Positions 43,106-51,306 of a DNA stretch of 64,000 nt are shown in pieces. This DNA is from Thalassobium sp. GTDB lineage: Bacteria > Pseudomonadota > Gammaproteobacteria > Pseudomonadales > Oceanobacteraceae. Under the pieces are notes generated by a model. That model saw only the letters and a list, made by a program, of their open reading frames with translations, ran no database searches and had not been told where the DNA came from. The DNA lies in contig NVUW01000015.1 in NCBI GenBank assembly GCA_002733205.1, positions 1 through 64,000 of the forward strand, given 5' to 3'. Positions within the stretch are counted from its first letter, which is position 1. Each line of letters opens with the position of its first letter. The position numbers and the translations under genes are program-made.

Positions 43106-44637
43106 TAGTCTTTTTCACTCTCGGTTTTTCCACTTACTTGGCTGGGTGTAGTCTTTTCACCCCCTGGAAGTTCTGTACTTTTACCCGTTATCTTCAGGTA
43201 TTCTTCAATATCCCACTTTTCCTGAGGGGAAATACCAAGTAATTGACGTAATTCGTTAATAGCAGGGTCATTAGGGTGTAAAACAGCACCGGACTTAGCC
43301 AAATCATTAAGAGCCTTGGTAATTGTCTCAACTTCGCTTAATTGAATCTCTTCCGGCCATACTTTGGGCCTTAGTGCCTCAGGAACACCGTTCATGTCCC
43401 AAACTGGCTTCCAAAGCTGTCGATCATACCCTGCGGCTTGCTCTTTTAGGCTGGATGATACTATAAGAAGGAAATTCTTACTGTTATCCTTAGATAGTGC
43501 TTGTGTACCTACTTTACCGGAACCTAATAGCAATTGCTGTACACCAATGCCCCGAGCTAGGTCGTGGGTCATTCTATCAATAGCATTGGCAATTTCACCT
43601 TGTGAGCTGCTTTGTGCTGTTAATAGGTTTAAATCCCACTGCTGTGCTTGAGAAGGTGTTACTGCACTACTTTTATCGGTATATATCGCAGAATCCATTA
43701 CCATACCCAATTTAGGGTTACGGATGTGGTTCGTGATAAAATTCTTTAATGGGGATAGGATTTGATCCTTCTGTTCAGGAGAGATGATCTTACGCTTCTG
43801 CATGTCATCTAGTACACTAAGTGGAGCCCGCCCCACTGGGATACCTCGAAGGTCGGTCTCAAAACCAAACCCCTCTAACTCCAAATAACGCGCTAATGTT
43901 TCCGCAGGCTTTACCAAGTGTCGGAATATCCCGAGACCTTCTGGCGAATCGGTTAGTGTATCATCCAATAAGTATACTAATTTCCATATTGGGATTTTGT
44001 ACTCTTCACTGGTAATAGGGTCACGTTGGGTTATTGCATCAATGTAACCGTCTTTATCTTGGTGCCATCGTTCTATAGTACTTTGTGGACGTGGCGCTAG
44101 GTCGAATAGTCCTATAGCACCATCCTCTCGTATTTTAGGTATCCACTGTTGCAGACTGAAGCCATGGAACCGATACATTGCACCCTTACGGACAGCATTT
44201 GCCCATGTGCGCTTCATATCTCCCATGATCGATACGGCTAGATCAGCGTACTTCTTTGCCTCCTCAGAGTCATTGGCTGGGGTAACCTGCCATTTCGCAT
44301 TAGAGAGCATGTTGAGGAAATACCGGACTCCTGCACCCACAATGGAAGTGTTGATCAGTATGTTCTGGTATGTCACATACTTGGCAGCACCTGTAAGTGA
44401 GGGGTTAGCCTCGTCAGAAGCAACCCAACCTTGGTAGATAGGCGCTCCTATCGTTCCGCTAATGTCCATTGGTTCTATGCCTTGCTTCTCCAACTCAGCA
44501 TTCACCTTCTCCATAGCACTGAAGTACGCTTCCTGGGAACCCTCCTTCATTACAGTGTTAACTAACGCTGCGTCGGCTTCACCCACTGATAAGCGCTGTT
44601 CCTCTGTCTGCGTAGTCGTTGTTGTCGTTTTCGTCAT
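43105..44637 (-). CDS. Portal protein (DUF935-like)
   Basis: 510 residues from the ATG at 44637, which has GGAAGG 8 bases upstream; a longer frame starting GTG at 44664 also exists but overlaps the terminase end by 85 bases. Typical portal text: ILINTSIVGAGVRYFLNMLSNAKWQVTPA, AVRKGAMYRFHGFSLQQW, ERWHQDKDG and DLARGIGVQQLLLGSG. It forms the dodecameric DNA channel of the head. Gene order terminase then portal supports the call. Confidence 0.85.
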   Translation of the reverse strand: MTKTTTTTTQTEEQRLSVGEADAALVNTVMKEGSQEAYFSAMEKVNAELEKQGIEPMDISGTIGAPIYQGWVASDEANPSLTGAAKYVTYQNILINTSIVGAGVRYFLNMLSNAKWQVTPANDSEEAKKYADLAVSIMGDMKRTWANAVRKGAMYRFHGFSLQQWIPKIREDGAIGLFDLAPRPQSTIERWHQDKDGYIDAITQRDPITSEEYKIPIWKLVYLLDDTLTDSPEGLGIFRHLVKPAETLARYLELEGFGFETDLRGIPVGRAPLSVLDDMQKRKIISPEQKDQILSPLKNFITNHIRNPKLGMVMDSAIYTDKSSAVTPSQAQQWDLNLLTAQSSSQGEIANAIDRMTHDLARGIGVQQLLLGSGKVGTQALSKDNSKNFLLIVSSSLKEQAAGYDRQLWKPVWDMNGVPEALRPKVWPEEIQLSEVETITKALNDLAKSGAVLHPNDPAINELRQLLGISPQEKWDIEEYLKITGKSTELPGGEKTTPSQVSGKTESEKD

Positions 44638-46195
44638 CTTCTGCGCCTTCCAACACTTCCCCACCAGAAGGCAGGATCATTTGATTAGTTAACATGTCCG
44701 TAATAGCGTCTACTGTAGGATCAATTTGGTCATCATGCTTGTGGGACATAAGCGGCGAGAACTTACGAAACTCGGCCTTATACTCAAATATCCACTCTGC
44801 ATTAAGAGGTATCCAGACGTTCCCTATGTTGATCTGAGGGACGGCTCCGTATGCTCTTGTAACCTTATCCTTAAATCGTGTGATAGCGCCTATGGGTAAC
44901 TGGGTACTGTTCTTGATGTTCTGAATCAATGATGTACCAGAGGACTTCTCCTCCACCAGCACATCAGTTACCGCTATACCTCTAACATTAGCAAACCCTA
45001 CGATCTTATTCCAGAAATCAACTAATGTACTTTCTAACTCAGGTGCCTCTACTTTACCACGAAACTGGTCGAGTAGGAATATACCAAGAGTCGGGGAGTA
45101 ACCCCAAGCCTGGAACACTGTGTAATCGTTCTCCTCACCCGTTTTCTCTGCGGTGTCACAATATACCCGTATGAAGGATAGATCACTTGGCAGTACGTTC
45201 CATAGCTTCCAGAACTGGTCTTTAAAAATGGCACCACCCTTTGGCGATGGTGATTGATGATACTGGGAGGCAGTTGTGTAAGGATCTGCTTTGTCCATCT
45301 GATCTAGATCAGCTTGAGTGTGTTTAAAGGGCCACAATGGCCCCTCATTCAAGTCATACGGAATAGGGATGCCATGGGTGTACTCTTTTGGGTACCAGTC
45401 TTCTATACGGCCTTTAGGGATAGGCGATGGTAAAAACAAATGGTGCCACATCTCCCCGGTTCCACCCTGTAGTAAAAAGCCGGTTGGGTCGTCCTCGTGG
45501 ATACGCTGCATGATTAATATCATGGGCGTGTGACTCTTCCTGGCAAGGCGTGAATGGAAGGTGTTCATAAAACGTTGGTTGATTTTATTACGAACCGTTT
45601 CCGAAAAAGCATCGTCCGGTTTTATCGCATCATCAATTATGAAGGCACCCTGAAACCCATCCTTAAACTTTCCGGCACGAAACCCAGTGATAGGCCCACC
45701 GGATGCTGTTGCATAAACTCCACCACCATGCTCTGTGTACCATTTCTTTTTGGCGTTCGAGTCCATCCTAATGCGGGCCTCAAACATCATTTGGAATTCT
45801 GGTGTTTCAACAATGTCCTTAGTCTTCTGAGAATTTTCTAGTGCAAGTTCATCCGAGTAAGTGGTGTGAATAAACTTAGCACCTGGATTAATCGCTAGGC
45901 CACGAGACATGAAAAAGATTACTGCAAGTTCTGTCTTAGTGTAGCCAGGAGGTACGTTTATTATTAGTCGTGTAATCTCACCCTTGATCACCCTGTCTAG
46001 CGTTTCAGCCATTAGGATGTGATGGGGAGATACTTGAAACTCCATCGCGTCTCTTACATTAAAAAAATACCTAGCATAGGCTAGGTTGTCAGTAAGTAGA
46101 TGGTGCCGGAGCATTCGGATTTCGTTGGGCGTCCATATGACATCCCCGTCGTCCGTAATGTCAGACTGTTGATCTGGTGTCCATATAGCGCCCAT
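44579..46195 (-). CDS. Terminase large subunit
   Basis: 538 residues, the packaging motor. ATPase: Walker A VPPGYTKTE (81-89), Walker B AFIIDDAIK (185-191), coupling region PMILIMQRIHEDD (224-236). The linker SQYHQSPSP (310-318) leads into the RNase-H-like nuclease: CDTAEKTGEENDYTV (346-360), VLVEEKSSG (about 408) and SHKHDDQID (about 495) supply the acidic residues. Its start directly follows a short lysine/glutamate-rich ORF. The two small ORFs upstream carry copies of several of these motifs. Confidence 0.93.
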   Translation of the reverse strand: MGAIWTPDQQSDITDDGDVIWTPNEIRMLRHHLLTDNLAYARYFFNVRDAMEFQVSPHHILMAETLDRVIKGEITRLIINVPPGYTKTELAVIFFMSRGLAINPGAKFIHTTYSDELALENSQKTKDIVETPEFQMMFEARIRMDSNAKKKWYTEHGGGVYATASGGPITGFRAGKFKDGFQGAFIIDDAIKPDDAFSETVRNKINQRFMNTFHSRLARKSHTPMILIMQRIHEDDPTGFLLQGGTGEMWHHLFLPSPIPKGRIEDWYPKEYTHGIPIPYDLNEGPLWPFKHTQADLDQMDKADPYTTASQYHQSPSPKGGAIFKDQFWKLWNVLPSDLSFIRVYCDTAEKTGEENDYTVFQAWGYSPTLGIFLLDQFRGKVEAPELESTLVDFWNKIVGFANVRGIAVTDVLVEEKSSGTSLIQNIKNSTQLPIGAITRFKDKVTRAYGAVPQINIGNVWIPLNAEWIFEYKAEFRKFSPLMSHKHDDQIDPTVDAITDMLTNQMILPSGGEVLEGAEDDENDNNDYADRGTALISG

Positions 46196-46199
46196 GGTG

Positions 46200-46295
46200 T
46201 TATTTCCTTCTTGGCTCTGTTATTAATACACCCGGCTTCTGCTCGGTACCTTTTTCTTTTTCTTCTTTTGCTTTTTCCTCTTTACCACTCGACAT
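46200..46295 (-). CDS. 31-residue charged microprotein before TerL
   Basis: ATG at 46295 overlaps the upstream stop (TAATG) and the ORF ends at 46200, four bases before the terminase start. The sequence (MSSGKEEKAKEEKEK ... PGVLITEPRRK) is lysine/glutamate rich. It could be a genuine small peptide, a translational coupler or a remnant of a rearranged terminase gene. Confidence 0.4.
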   Translation of the reverse strand: MSSGKEEKAKEEKEKGTEQKPGVLITEPRRK

Positions 46296-46756
46296 TATAA
46301 ATCATCCTCGTGTATTCGTGTTTGCATTACTACTATAGGAGCATCCTTATCTAGACGTTTTATCATAGTGTCCATGAATCGTTTATTCATGTTCACCCTG
46401 TCATCATGTATATCATCTACAATAAGAATCGTAGGCTTTGCATTGCCCATGCCTCTTATGTTCTGACGCCTCCATTCCTTTTCAGTATTCGCAGGTGCCG
46501 GGGCTTGATGATATTGGCTTGACCAAGTACCCTCCATTTGTTTGCGGCGTTCCTCGGGGTCTATCTTCCCTATGATCTCCAGAAATTCATCCTTAGTATT
46601 ATTACCCCAGTCCCATACTACAGTTTTCTCTGACCCCTCCTTAGCAGGATCAACTCCTACCATTGTAGGTACTTGGTCAAACACGTCAGTGATCCTTTTG
46701 GCAAATTCTTTTTGGCGATCTTTAGTTAACGGGGTACTTTGTGTAATAGTAGGCAT
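46295..46756 (-). CDS. Terminase-large-like ORF with permuted motifs (ORF B)
   Basis: 153 residues. It contains, in order, VGVDPAKEGSEKTVV (33-47), SQYHQAPAP (80-88) and ILIVDDIHDDR ... RFMDTMIKRL ... QTRIHEDDL (110-153). The same elements occur in the intact terminase in the opposite order: RIHEDD, then SQYHQ, then the nuclease D-x-A. It has a Walker-B-like acid pair but no Walker A. Probably a rearranged duplicate; a packaging regulator is also possible. Confidence 0.55.
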   Translation of the reverse strand: MPTITQSTPLTKDRQKEFAKRITDVFDQVPTMVGVDPAKEGSEKTVVWDWGNNTKDEFLEIIGKIDPEERRKQMEGTWSSQYHQAPAPANTEKEWRRQNIRGMGNAKPTILIVDDIHDDRVNMNKRFMDTMIKRLDKDAPIVVMQTRIHEDDL

Positions 46757-46758
46757 AT

Positions 46759-47151
46759 CTATTCCTGTAAGCTCGGCTTGTCATCTAGTATAGGATAAAG
46801 AATGAAACATGGTGTCATAGGACAAAGGCGGGGAAAGTATAAATCGAAATGCGCTATGTTCACATCGTACATTATAAGCGCACCTTGAAACCCTTGCCCT
46901 GCTCTGCGACCTGCTTGGTGACCCGAGACAGGACGCCCCGCCAACATAACTCGAATCGCTCCTTTATGTTTTGTAATAACAGTATTCACTTTCGTGGCAT
47001 GAGGGTTGATCATCTCTTTCAACTCATGCCTTAGTGAGTCTACTAGCGTAGTCTTTTGTTTCTCCGTTGCTACTACCACTAGGAACCAACATGAAGGGTT
47101 CTTAAACATCTCGCTAGTAATGTAATCGCTGATCTCTTCTAAATTTCGCAT
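46759..47151 (-). CDS. Terminase-large-like fragment (ORF A)
   Basis: 130 residues. GRPVSGHQAGRRAGQGFQGA (72-91) aligns with GGPITGFRAGKFKDGFQGA just before the Walker B site of the intact terminase. The N-terminal VVVATEKQKTTL sits where Walker A would be but lacks the glycines. The C-terminus differs (PRLCPMTPCFILYPILDD). Start shares its first base with the last base of the TerS stop. Catalytically incomplete by sequence. Confidence 0.55.
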   Translation of the reverse strand: MRNLEEISDYITSEMFKNPSCWFLVVVATEKQKTTLVDSLRHELKEMINPHATKVNTVITKHKGAIRVMLAGRPVSGHQAGRRAGQGFQGALIMYDVNIAHFDLYFPRLCPMTPCFILYPILDDKPSLQE

Positions 47152-47684
47152 TAGTATCTCGAATCAAATTTCTTTTGAAACAGTCGCACTTCTTTACTTG
47201 TCAGCGGCTGCACTTTTTGTACTGTTAATTCCCCACTCACCTGCACATTGCGTTTCTTCGAGTGAACATATTCCGCGATCTGTTTCGCTGCGGCTTGTGA
47301 CTCTTGTAATGTTACCGGGGCTTCCTCATACTCATTTTCGATCATATACACCAAATCCTCCCAATAATGAGAGTGAGATGGGGGTGCGTCGTCCTGGTAA
47401 TGGTCTTGTATCAATTTCAGGTGCGTATAAATGTTCGAATTCCGGCGCGGGTCGCGTCCTGACATGATCGTTGCAAGAAACTCTAATGGCATGGGGGTGC
47501 CGGTCTCCTCACACATATCAAACACTTTCTTCTCTACATCGTCCATCGCTTCTCTATCCACACTCTGTATGGAACTATCAAGCGCGGCGTCAGCGGACGC
47601 GGGGGCTGTAGCCTTTCTGCGTCTTCGCTTTTTGGGCTTCTCCGGTTCTTCTTTAATTGTCTTCTTACGTCGTCTGATTGCCAT
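47151..47684 (-). CDS. Putative terminase small subunit
   Basis: 177 residues: a basic N-terminus (RRRKKTIKEEPEKPKKRRRRK), a helical middle (MDDVEKKVFDMCEETGTPMPL and IMSGRDPRR) and a C-terminal region (LTSKEVRLFQKKFDSRY). Position as the first gene of the packaging operon and the helical DNA-binding layout suggest TerS; the family is too variable for certainty. First gene on the minus strand from the divergent control region. Confidence 0.6.
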   Translation of the reverse strand: MAIRRRKKTIKEEPEKPKKRRRRKATAPASADAALDSSIQSVDREAMDDVEKKVFDMCEETGTPMPLEFLATIMSGRDPRRNSNIYTHLKLIQDHYQDDAPPSHSHYWEDLVYMIENEYEEAPVTLQESQAAAKQIAEYVHSKKRNVQVSGELTVQKVQPLTSKEVRLFQKKFDSRY

Positions 47685-47716
47685 CTTTTAGCCAATTTAG
47701 CGAATGTATTTACCAA

Positions 47717-48353
47717 AAGTGTAACACAGCCTTGAAAAAGTGCAAAATTGGGTTATATACCACTTTCTTGGTGGCGAAGCGGATGGGGTGTTTTAGGTGT
47801 TAGTATAGTAGTATTTAGAAGGGGGGTGCTGGTGCCCTGGGGGTGGGATTGTTTGATTGAATTTGCGTATATAAGTACTACAGTATTAATGATTGGTGTT
47901 ATTTTTTAAAAATTATTTTTGTATATACGAATTCGTGTATGTAAGTACTATAGGGGGGTTCCCGTGACTAAACGTGACTGGGTAGTCATATCTAGTCTTG
48001 TACGAAATATAGTTTTTGTGAAGTGAAACCCCCCAGATCCCCCCTACCCCCTTCCGTAAAATCGCGTTTGGCCCTTGAGTGACCGTACACCCCTATCAAT
48101 CCATCATCTGTATGTATCTATCATTCTCTCAACCTCCTCAATGTGTGATTACATTATGGCTTAGTACTACACTATTGTCAATCATTCATTTAGTATCAAT
48201 CCTCTTTATGTATGTGTATGTCTATCCCCCGTCTCAGTACACACATAGTACTACAGTAGCATTCAGCACGTCAATGATTCATTTCATTTATTACTATACA
48301 TACTCTGTACATACCTATACTGTACAGACTCTTTACACAAGGGGGTGGATACA
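47717..48353. promoter_or_regulatory. Divergent intergenic control region (left part)
   Basis: About 640 bases between the late operon and the first right-arm gene, AT-rich, with no credible gene; one 92-codon frame at 48079 has unnatural composition. TACTATAC on the minus strand near 47800 and TATATAACCC near 47752 are -10 candidates for the late operon. Words AGTACTACAGTA and AGTACTATAGG recur (47874, 47943, 48171, 48247). TGTACA palindromes cluster near 48307-48323. Likely promoters, operators and possibly replication signals. Confidence 0.5.
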
Positions 48354-48554
48354 ATGAAGCGACTGCATATCAAGTTATTGGTACACATGGGTACAATACA
48401 CGACGCGGATACAATAGAGCGCGTGTACAAGGGAAGCCGGGTAGATAAGCACATAGTCAGTGTAGATCTATCACTGGACGACGTGGCACACTTTGAGCAG
48501 ACTATACATGACACCGGTATATTAAAGATTACAGGGGGGATTGAATACGAGTAG
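48354..48554 (+). CDS. Small unknown protein
   Basis: 66 residues from the ATG at 48354 with GGGGGTGG upstream. Sequence (MKRLHIKLLVHMGTIHDAD, then IVSVDLSLDDVAHFEQTIH) predicts an alpha/beta fold. First right-arm gene; separated from the next by about 580 bases of repeat-rich DNA. No family recognised. Confidence 0.55.
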   Translation: MKRLHIKLLVHMGTIHDADTIERVYKGSRVDKHIVSVDLSLDDVAHFEQTIHDTGILKITGGIEYE

Positions 48555-49136
48555 TGTACAGGGTCTGTATATAATCACTGTACAGGGGGTGTATATAAGG
48601 GGGTGCTACATAGAGACCCCTTTTCCTCTAAAGTTAGGTAGTACAGGGGTATATAGAGCGTGAGGTAACGCTTTGTACTACAGGGGGCCAATTTCTACAG
48701 CTAATTGTATCCATACCATGTGCATAAAGCATACAGAGTATTGATGTAACCACCTTTTTATAGCGTATTTCGCGTTTTTTGTCACGTTGCATCGTTTTTT
48801 CCATTTTCCATTTCCCCCTACACGTATAAAAAATAAAAAGCTTGTATATATTTTCTTTTTGGCGACCTAAATAAAAGTACTACACTATTACATTTACACA
48901 ACTTTACTATATCTCAAAAACACAAAAAACAGGACAATAGAACATAAACTAAGATATAACCTATAAAAATAGGGCTTTAGTTGAAATAAACAACATTTCA
49001 AACGTGACATAGTACTTTCACACTTATATGCGTAAAACGCTCAATACCCTGGTATACCAAGCTAATATGTGTATAATCAACATTACTAAGTTAGAACAAC
49101 CCCCGAAACCTTTATTATATAAAGAGTATGTACACA
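48555..49136. repeat. Repeat-rich intergenic region with tandem TGTACAGGG...TGTATATAA units
   Basis: Two 20-base repeats (48555-48574 and 48579-48598; 18 of 20 identical, 24-base period) read TGTACAGGG-x-x-TGTATATAA. A degenerate third copy, GTACAGGGGTATATAG, lies at 48641. The rest is AT-rich with long A/T runs (48770-49000) and no gene. It could be a replication-origin iteron array or a tandem promoter/operator. Confidence 0.5.
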
Positions 49137-49484
49137 ATGATATTGGACAACCTCACACGCCAAACAATAGAATCACACATAAAAGCGAAACTAAGACATT
49201 ATGTAGGGGTGCAAAAGAACGATAACGCGAAACGTGGGTTTATGGGTACCAGGGGCGTTAGTATGCAAACGAGTGCCAAGCATGGCATCCTATACAGTGT
49301 AATAGTGACGTGCAAAGGTGAAAGTTCAATGAGAGCATGTCAGAAAGGGCTAGGTGCATATAAGAAAGTGAACGAAGCAATATTTGCATGGAACTACGCG
49401 CAAACTTTGCTTTTCGGTACCAAGGCAGAAGTACAACCCTTTATAGCAGGCGAACCAAGGCCAAAACGAAGAAAGCGAAATTAA
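49137..49484 (+). CDS. Unknown protein
   Basis: 115 residues from ATG 49137 (GAG at usable spacing; ATG 49128 is also in frame). MILDNLTRQTIESHIKAKL opens a helical part; YSVIVTCKGESSMRACQKGLG follows, then a basic end PRPKRRKRN. The C-terminal K/R cluster suggests nucleic-acid binding. No family recognised. Confidence 0.55.
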   Translation: MILDNLTRQTIESHIKAKLRHYVGVQKNDNAKRGFMGTRGVSMQTSAKHGILYSVIVTCKGESSMRACQKGLGAYKKVNEAIFAWNYAQTLLFGTKAEVQPFIAGEPRPKRRKRN

Positions 49485-49497
49485 TTGTATAAAGAGC

Positions 49498-49573
49498 TTG
49501 TACACAATTCATATTACTGTATTATTAAACACATACCAACAAGCAACCAACGCAACACGCGGAGCAAATCAAA
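49498..49573 (+). promoter_or_regulatory. Promoter-leader cassette A
   Basis: TTGTAC (49498-49503) and TATTAT (49520-49525), 16-base spacing, then the leader ACCAACGCAACACGCGGAGC ending at the ATG 49574. One of at least seven copies in the right arm; GCGGAGCAAA contains the ribosome site. Confidence 0.7.
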
Positions 49574-49840
49574 ATGACAAACACACAAGCAAACATTGTT
49601 ACAAACGCACAACAAGAACTACGAGACAGCGATGCAACACGAGGACTAGACGTCAATCAGTTAGGCGCATTAGATAAGTGCGTTAAAGCGCTCATCATGC
49701 AAGAGCGTTGCACACTAACTTTCGGAGCGTACAAGAACGATTACAAGGTTAGCGAGATAAATATAGAAGAGCAACGCATAGTACTTAGAGATAGACGCGG
49801 AGGTACGCGACTAACCGATTTTTCAGAATTAGACGGTTAA
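49574..49840 (+). CDS. Unknown protein
   Basis: 88 residues behind cassette A. The sequence is soluble and mixed-charge (TQANIVTNAQQELRDSDATRG), with a later CVKALIMQERCTLTFGAYKND and a beta end (VLRDRRGGTRLTDFSELDG). No family recognised; the cassette indicates early, coordinated expression. Confidence 0.6.
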   Translation: MTNTQANIVTNAQQELRDSDATRGLDVNQLGALDKCVKALIMQERCTLTFGAYKNDYKVSEINIEEQRIVLRDRRGGTRLTDFSELDG

Positions 49841-49851
49841 CAATTACATAC

Positions 49852-49875
49852 AAGGGGTGTATACAACACCCCCTT
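49852..49875 (+). terminator. Hairpin between small genes
   Basis: AAGGGGTGT (49852-49860) pairs with ACACCCCCTT (49866-49875), one bulged C. It follows the 88-residue gene and resembles a terminator without a strong T-run. Confidence 0.35.
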
Positions 49876-49903
49876 AGCTTCGCCACCCAATAGGATACAG
49901 ACC

Positions 49904-50008
49904 ATGTACAGATTATTTTTAGTTATACCGTTAATTTTTGTTGTGGTTTACATCTTACCATTGGTTGACGTGGCTACTACACTCACAAACGCGCTCAACG
50001 GGGTTTAA
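49904..50008 (+). CDS. 34-residue membrane microprotein
   Basis: ATG at 49904 with AGGATACAG upstream; MYRLFLVIPLIFVVVYILPL is one hydrophobic helix, followed by a short polar tail. A second tiny membrane gene starts at the next base after its stop, suggesting a translationally coupled pair. Function unknown; such small inner-membrane peptides often modify host envelope or exclude other phages (inference). Confidence 0.5.
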   Translation: MYRLFLVIPLIFVVVYILPLVDVATTLTNALNGV

Positions 50009-50092
50009 GTGTTTGATACGGGTTGGACGTTGGTTTTAATATTCGGGGGCGTACTGTTCGTTGACGCCATTGCAAACGCAATACTATATTAA
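50009..50092 (+). CDS. 27-residue membrane microprotein
   Basis: GTG start immediately after the previous TAA; MFDTGWTLVLIFGGVLFVDA is a single transmembrane helix. Paired with the 34-residue microprotein upstream; the next gene follows 10 bases later. No family recognised. Confidence 0.4.
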   Translation: MFDTGWTLVLIFGGVLFVDAIANAILY

Positions 50093-50102
50093 GGGTTATA
50101 TC

Positions 50103-50327
50103 ATGGCTAAGTATACAAAATTAAAGATTGTAGCAAACGAAGGATTAGATAACGAAGTAACACTTATACAACGAACGCAGAACACTTTTTGTGTGTTCTA
50201 TGGGGACGTTGAGTTTCCACATAGTCACGTTGTAGAACGGGGCGATTATGCGCGGGCTATGCGAGAGTTTAGCGAGTGTGTTGCACATAGCGCCAATTGT
50301 ATGGGTAACAACATTAAATTGAATTAG
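50103..50327 (+). CDS. Unknown small protein
   Basis: 74 residues from ATG 50103 with GGGTTATATC upstream. The text MAKYTKLKIVANEGLDNEV, then NTFCVFYGDVEFPHSHVVERGDY and a cysteine-containing C-terminal helix CVAHSANC, predicts a compact alpha/beta protein. No family recognised. Confidence 0.55.
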   Translation: MAKYTKLKIVANEGLDNEVTLIQRTQNTFCVFYGDVEFPHSHVVERGDYARAMREFSECVAHSANCMGNNIKLN

Positions 50328-50330
50328 CGC

Positions 50331-50408
50331 TTGCGTGTATCTTAGTACTGTATTATATTTAACGCACTGAAACAAAACACACCAACGCATAGCGCGGAGC
50401 AAATTATT
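50331..50408 (+). promoter_or_regulatory. Promoter-leader cassette B
   Basis: TTGCGT (50331) and TATATT (50354) spaced by 17; the -10 region is TAGTACTGTATTATATTTAA. The leader CACTGAAACAAAACACACCA then ACGCATAGCGCGGAGCAAAT ends just before the ATG 50409. Confidence 0.75.
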
Positions 50409-50687
50409 ATGCCTAGACCTATCCTTGTTAAAGTTGTATCAATCGAAATCGCAAACACTCCTGTAGAACATGCATCATATCTTTATGAGTACAGCCGCAA
50501 CGCTACCAAGGTAGCAGGCACAAAAGAAGTAAAAATGAGCTATGCAATGTTTGTCCGTTATGTTGAAAACTTCTACATGGGTAATGACAACGCTAAACAC
50601 TTATCTTATTACCGCGAAGTGTTATCAAGTATTAACGAACATTACTCTGATATTGAAGGCGCTATACTTATTTTTCAATTCCGTTAA
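50409..50687 (+). CDS. Unknown protein
   Basis: 92 residues behind cassette B. MPRPILVKVVSIEIANTPVE opens a beta-rich front, then helical NATKVAGTKEVKMSYAMFVRY. No family recognised; single-gene transcription unit with its own promoter. Confidence 0.6.
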   Translation: MPRPILVKVVSIEIANTPVEHASYLYEYSRNATKVAGTKEVKMSYAMFVRYVENFYMGNDNAKHLSYYREVLSSINEHYSDIEGAILIFQFR

Positions 50688-50694
50688 AATAAGC

Positions 50695-50765
50695 TTTACA
50701 GGGGGTTATTAGTCCTATACTATTAACCCACTGAAACGAACAACGCAAAGCGCGGAGCAAACCAA
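50695..50765 (+). promoter_or_regulatory. Promoter-leader cassette C
   Basis: TTTACA (50695-50700) and TATACT or TACTAT (50716-50723; 15 or 17 bases). Leader CACTGAAACGAACAACGCAA then AGCGCGGAGCAAACC precedes the ATG 50766. Confidence 0.75.
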
Positions 50766-50894
50766 ATGATTAAACGTGACACTCGCAAAGATACATTGTT
50801 AATCAAAGTTGTTGATACATTCCGCGACGGTGAGTTGTTAAGTTCTACAGTTACATTTTTTGGCCTATTCACATTCAACAATAAGCGAGCTTAA
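50766..50894 (+). CDS. 42-residue unknown protein
   Basis: Behind cassette C: MIKRDTRKDTLLIKVVDTFR opens a basic front, then a hydrophobic SSTVTFFGLFTFNNKRA. The short coding length and the dedicated promoter cassette argue for a real gene. Function unknown. Confidence 0.5.
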   Translation: MIKRDTRKDTLLIKVVDTFRDGELLSSTVTFFGLFTFNNKRA

Positions 50895-50897
50895 GCC

Positions 50898-51059
50898 ATG
50901 CATACTGAATACACAACCAACCTAGTACTACAGCAGCAAGCACCTATAAAGGCCGCGTTCGTTAACCCTAACAAAGTACACAAGACCAACACACAAAAGC
51001 GCCTAGACGCCATTCTAGCCAGCGACACCACTAACCCTAACACATGGATGATAAAATAA
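50898..51059 (+). CDS. 53-residue unknown protein
   Basis: ATG four bases after the previous stop. MHTEYTTNLVLQQQAPIKAA then a lysine- and threonine-rich middle and a WMIK end. The next gene starts two bases after its stop, giving a coupled cluster. No family recognised. Confidence 0.45.
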   Translation: MHTEYTTNLVLQQQAPIKAAFVNPNKVHKTNTQKRLDAILASDTTNPNTWMIK

Positions 51060-51060
51060 C

Positions 51061-51306
51061 ATGGCCACTACTACACAAGAAAAGTTTGCACGCTCTCAAC
51101 GTAAACGCGATAGCTTTTTTGATGCATACCTTAACGGAAACAAGATGACAGCCCATGCCATTGTTAGTGCAATGACCAAATACGAAATTTATCAATTGTG
51201 TATGGATACATCAAACCGATTCGAAACCAACATAGAGACCGGCACAAGTTTTGAGCATGCACGTTGTCACACATTCATACAAAACGTTTTAACGGGTGAT
51301 TCATGA
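51061..51306 (+). CDS. Unknown helical protein
   Basis: 81 residues (MATTTQEKFARSQRKRDSFF then ALIVSAMTKYEIYQLCMDTS). Predicted mostly helical; the last bases overlap the next gene. No family recognised. Confidence 0.55.
   Translation: MATTTQEKFARSQRKRDSFFDAYLNGNKMTAHAIVSAMTKYEIYQLCMDTSNRFETNIETGTSFEHARCHTFIQNVLTGDS

Noticed and set aside
44637..44664. Longer portal start at GTG 44664
   Set aside because: It would overlap the terminase end by 85 bases; the ATG at 44637 has a good GGAAGG site at normal spacing.
48079..48357. 92-codon frame in the divergent region
   Set aside because: Low-complexity Y/S/T/C-rich composition, no ribosome site, and it spans probable promoter and repeat elements.
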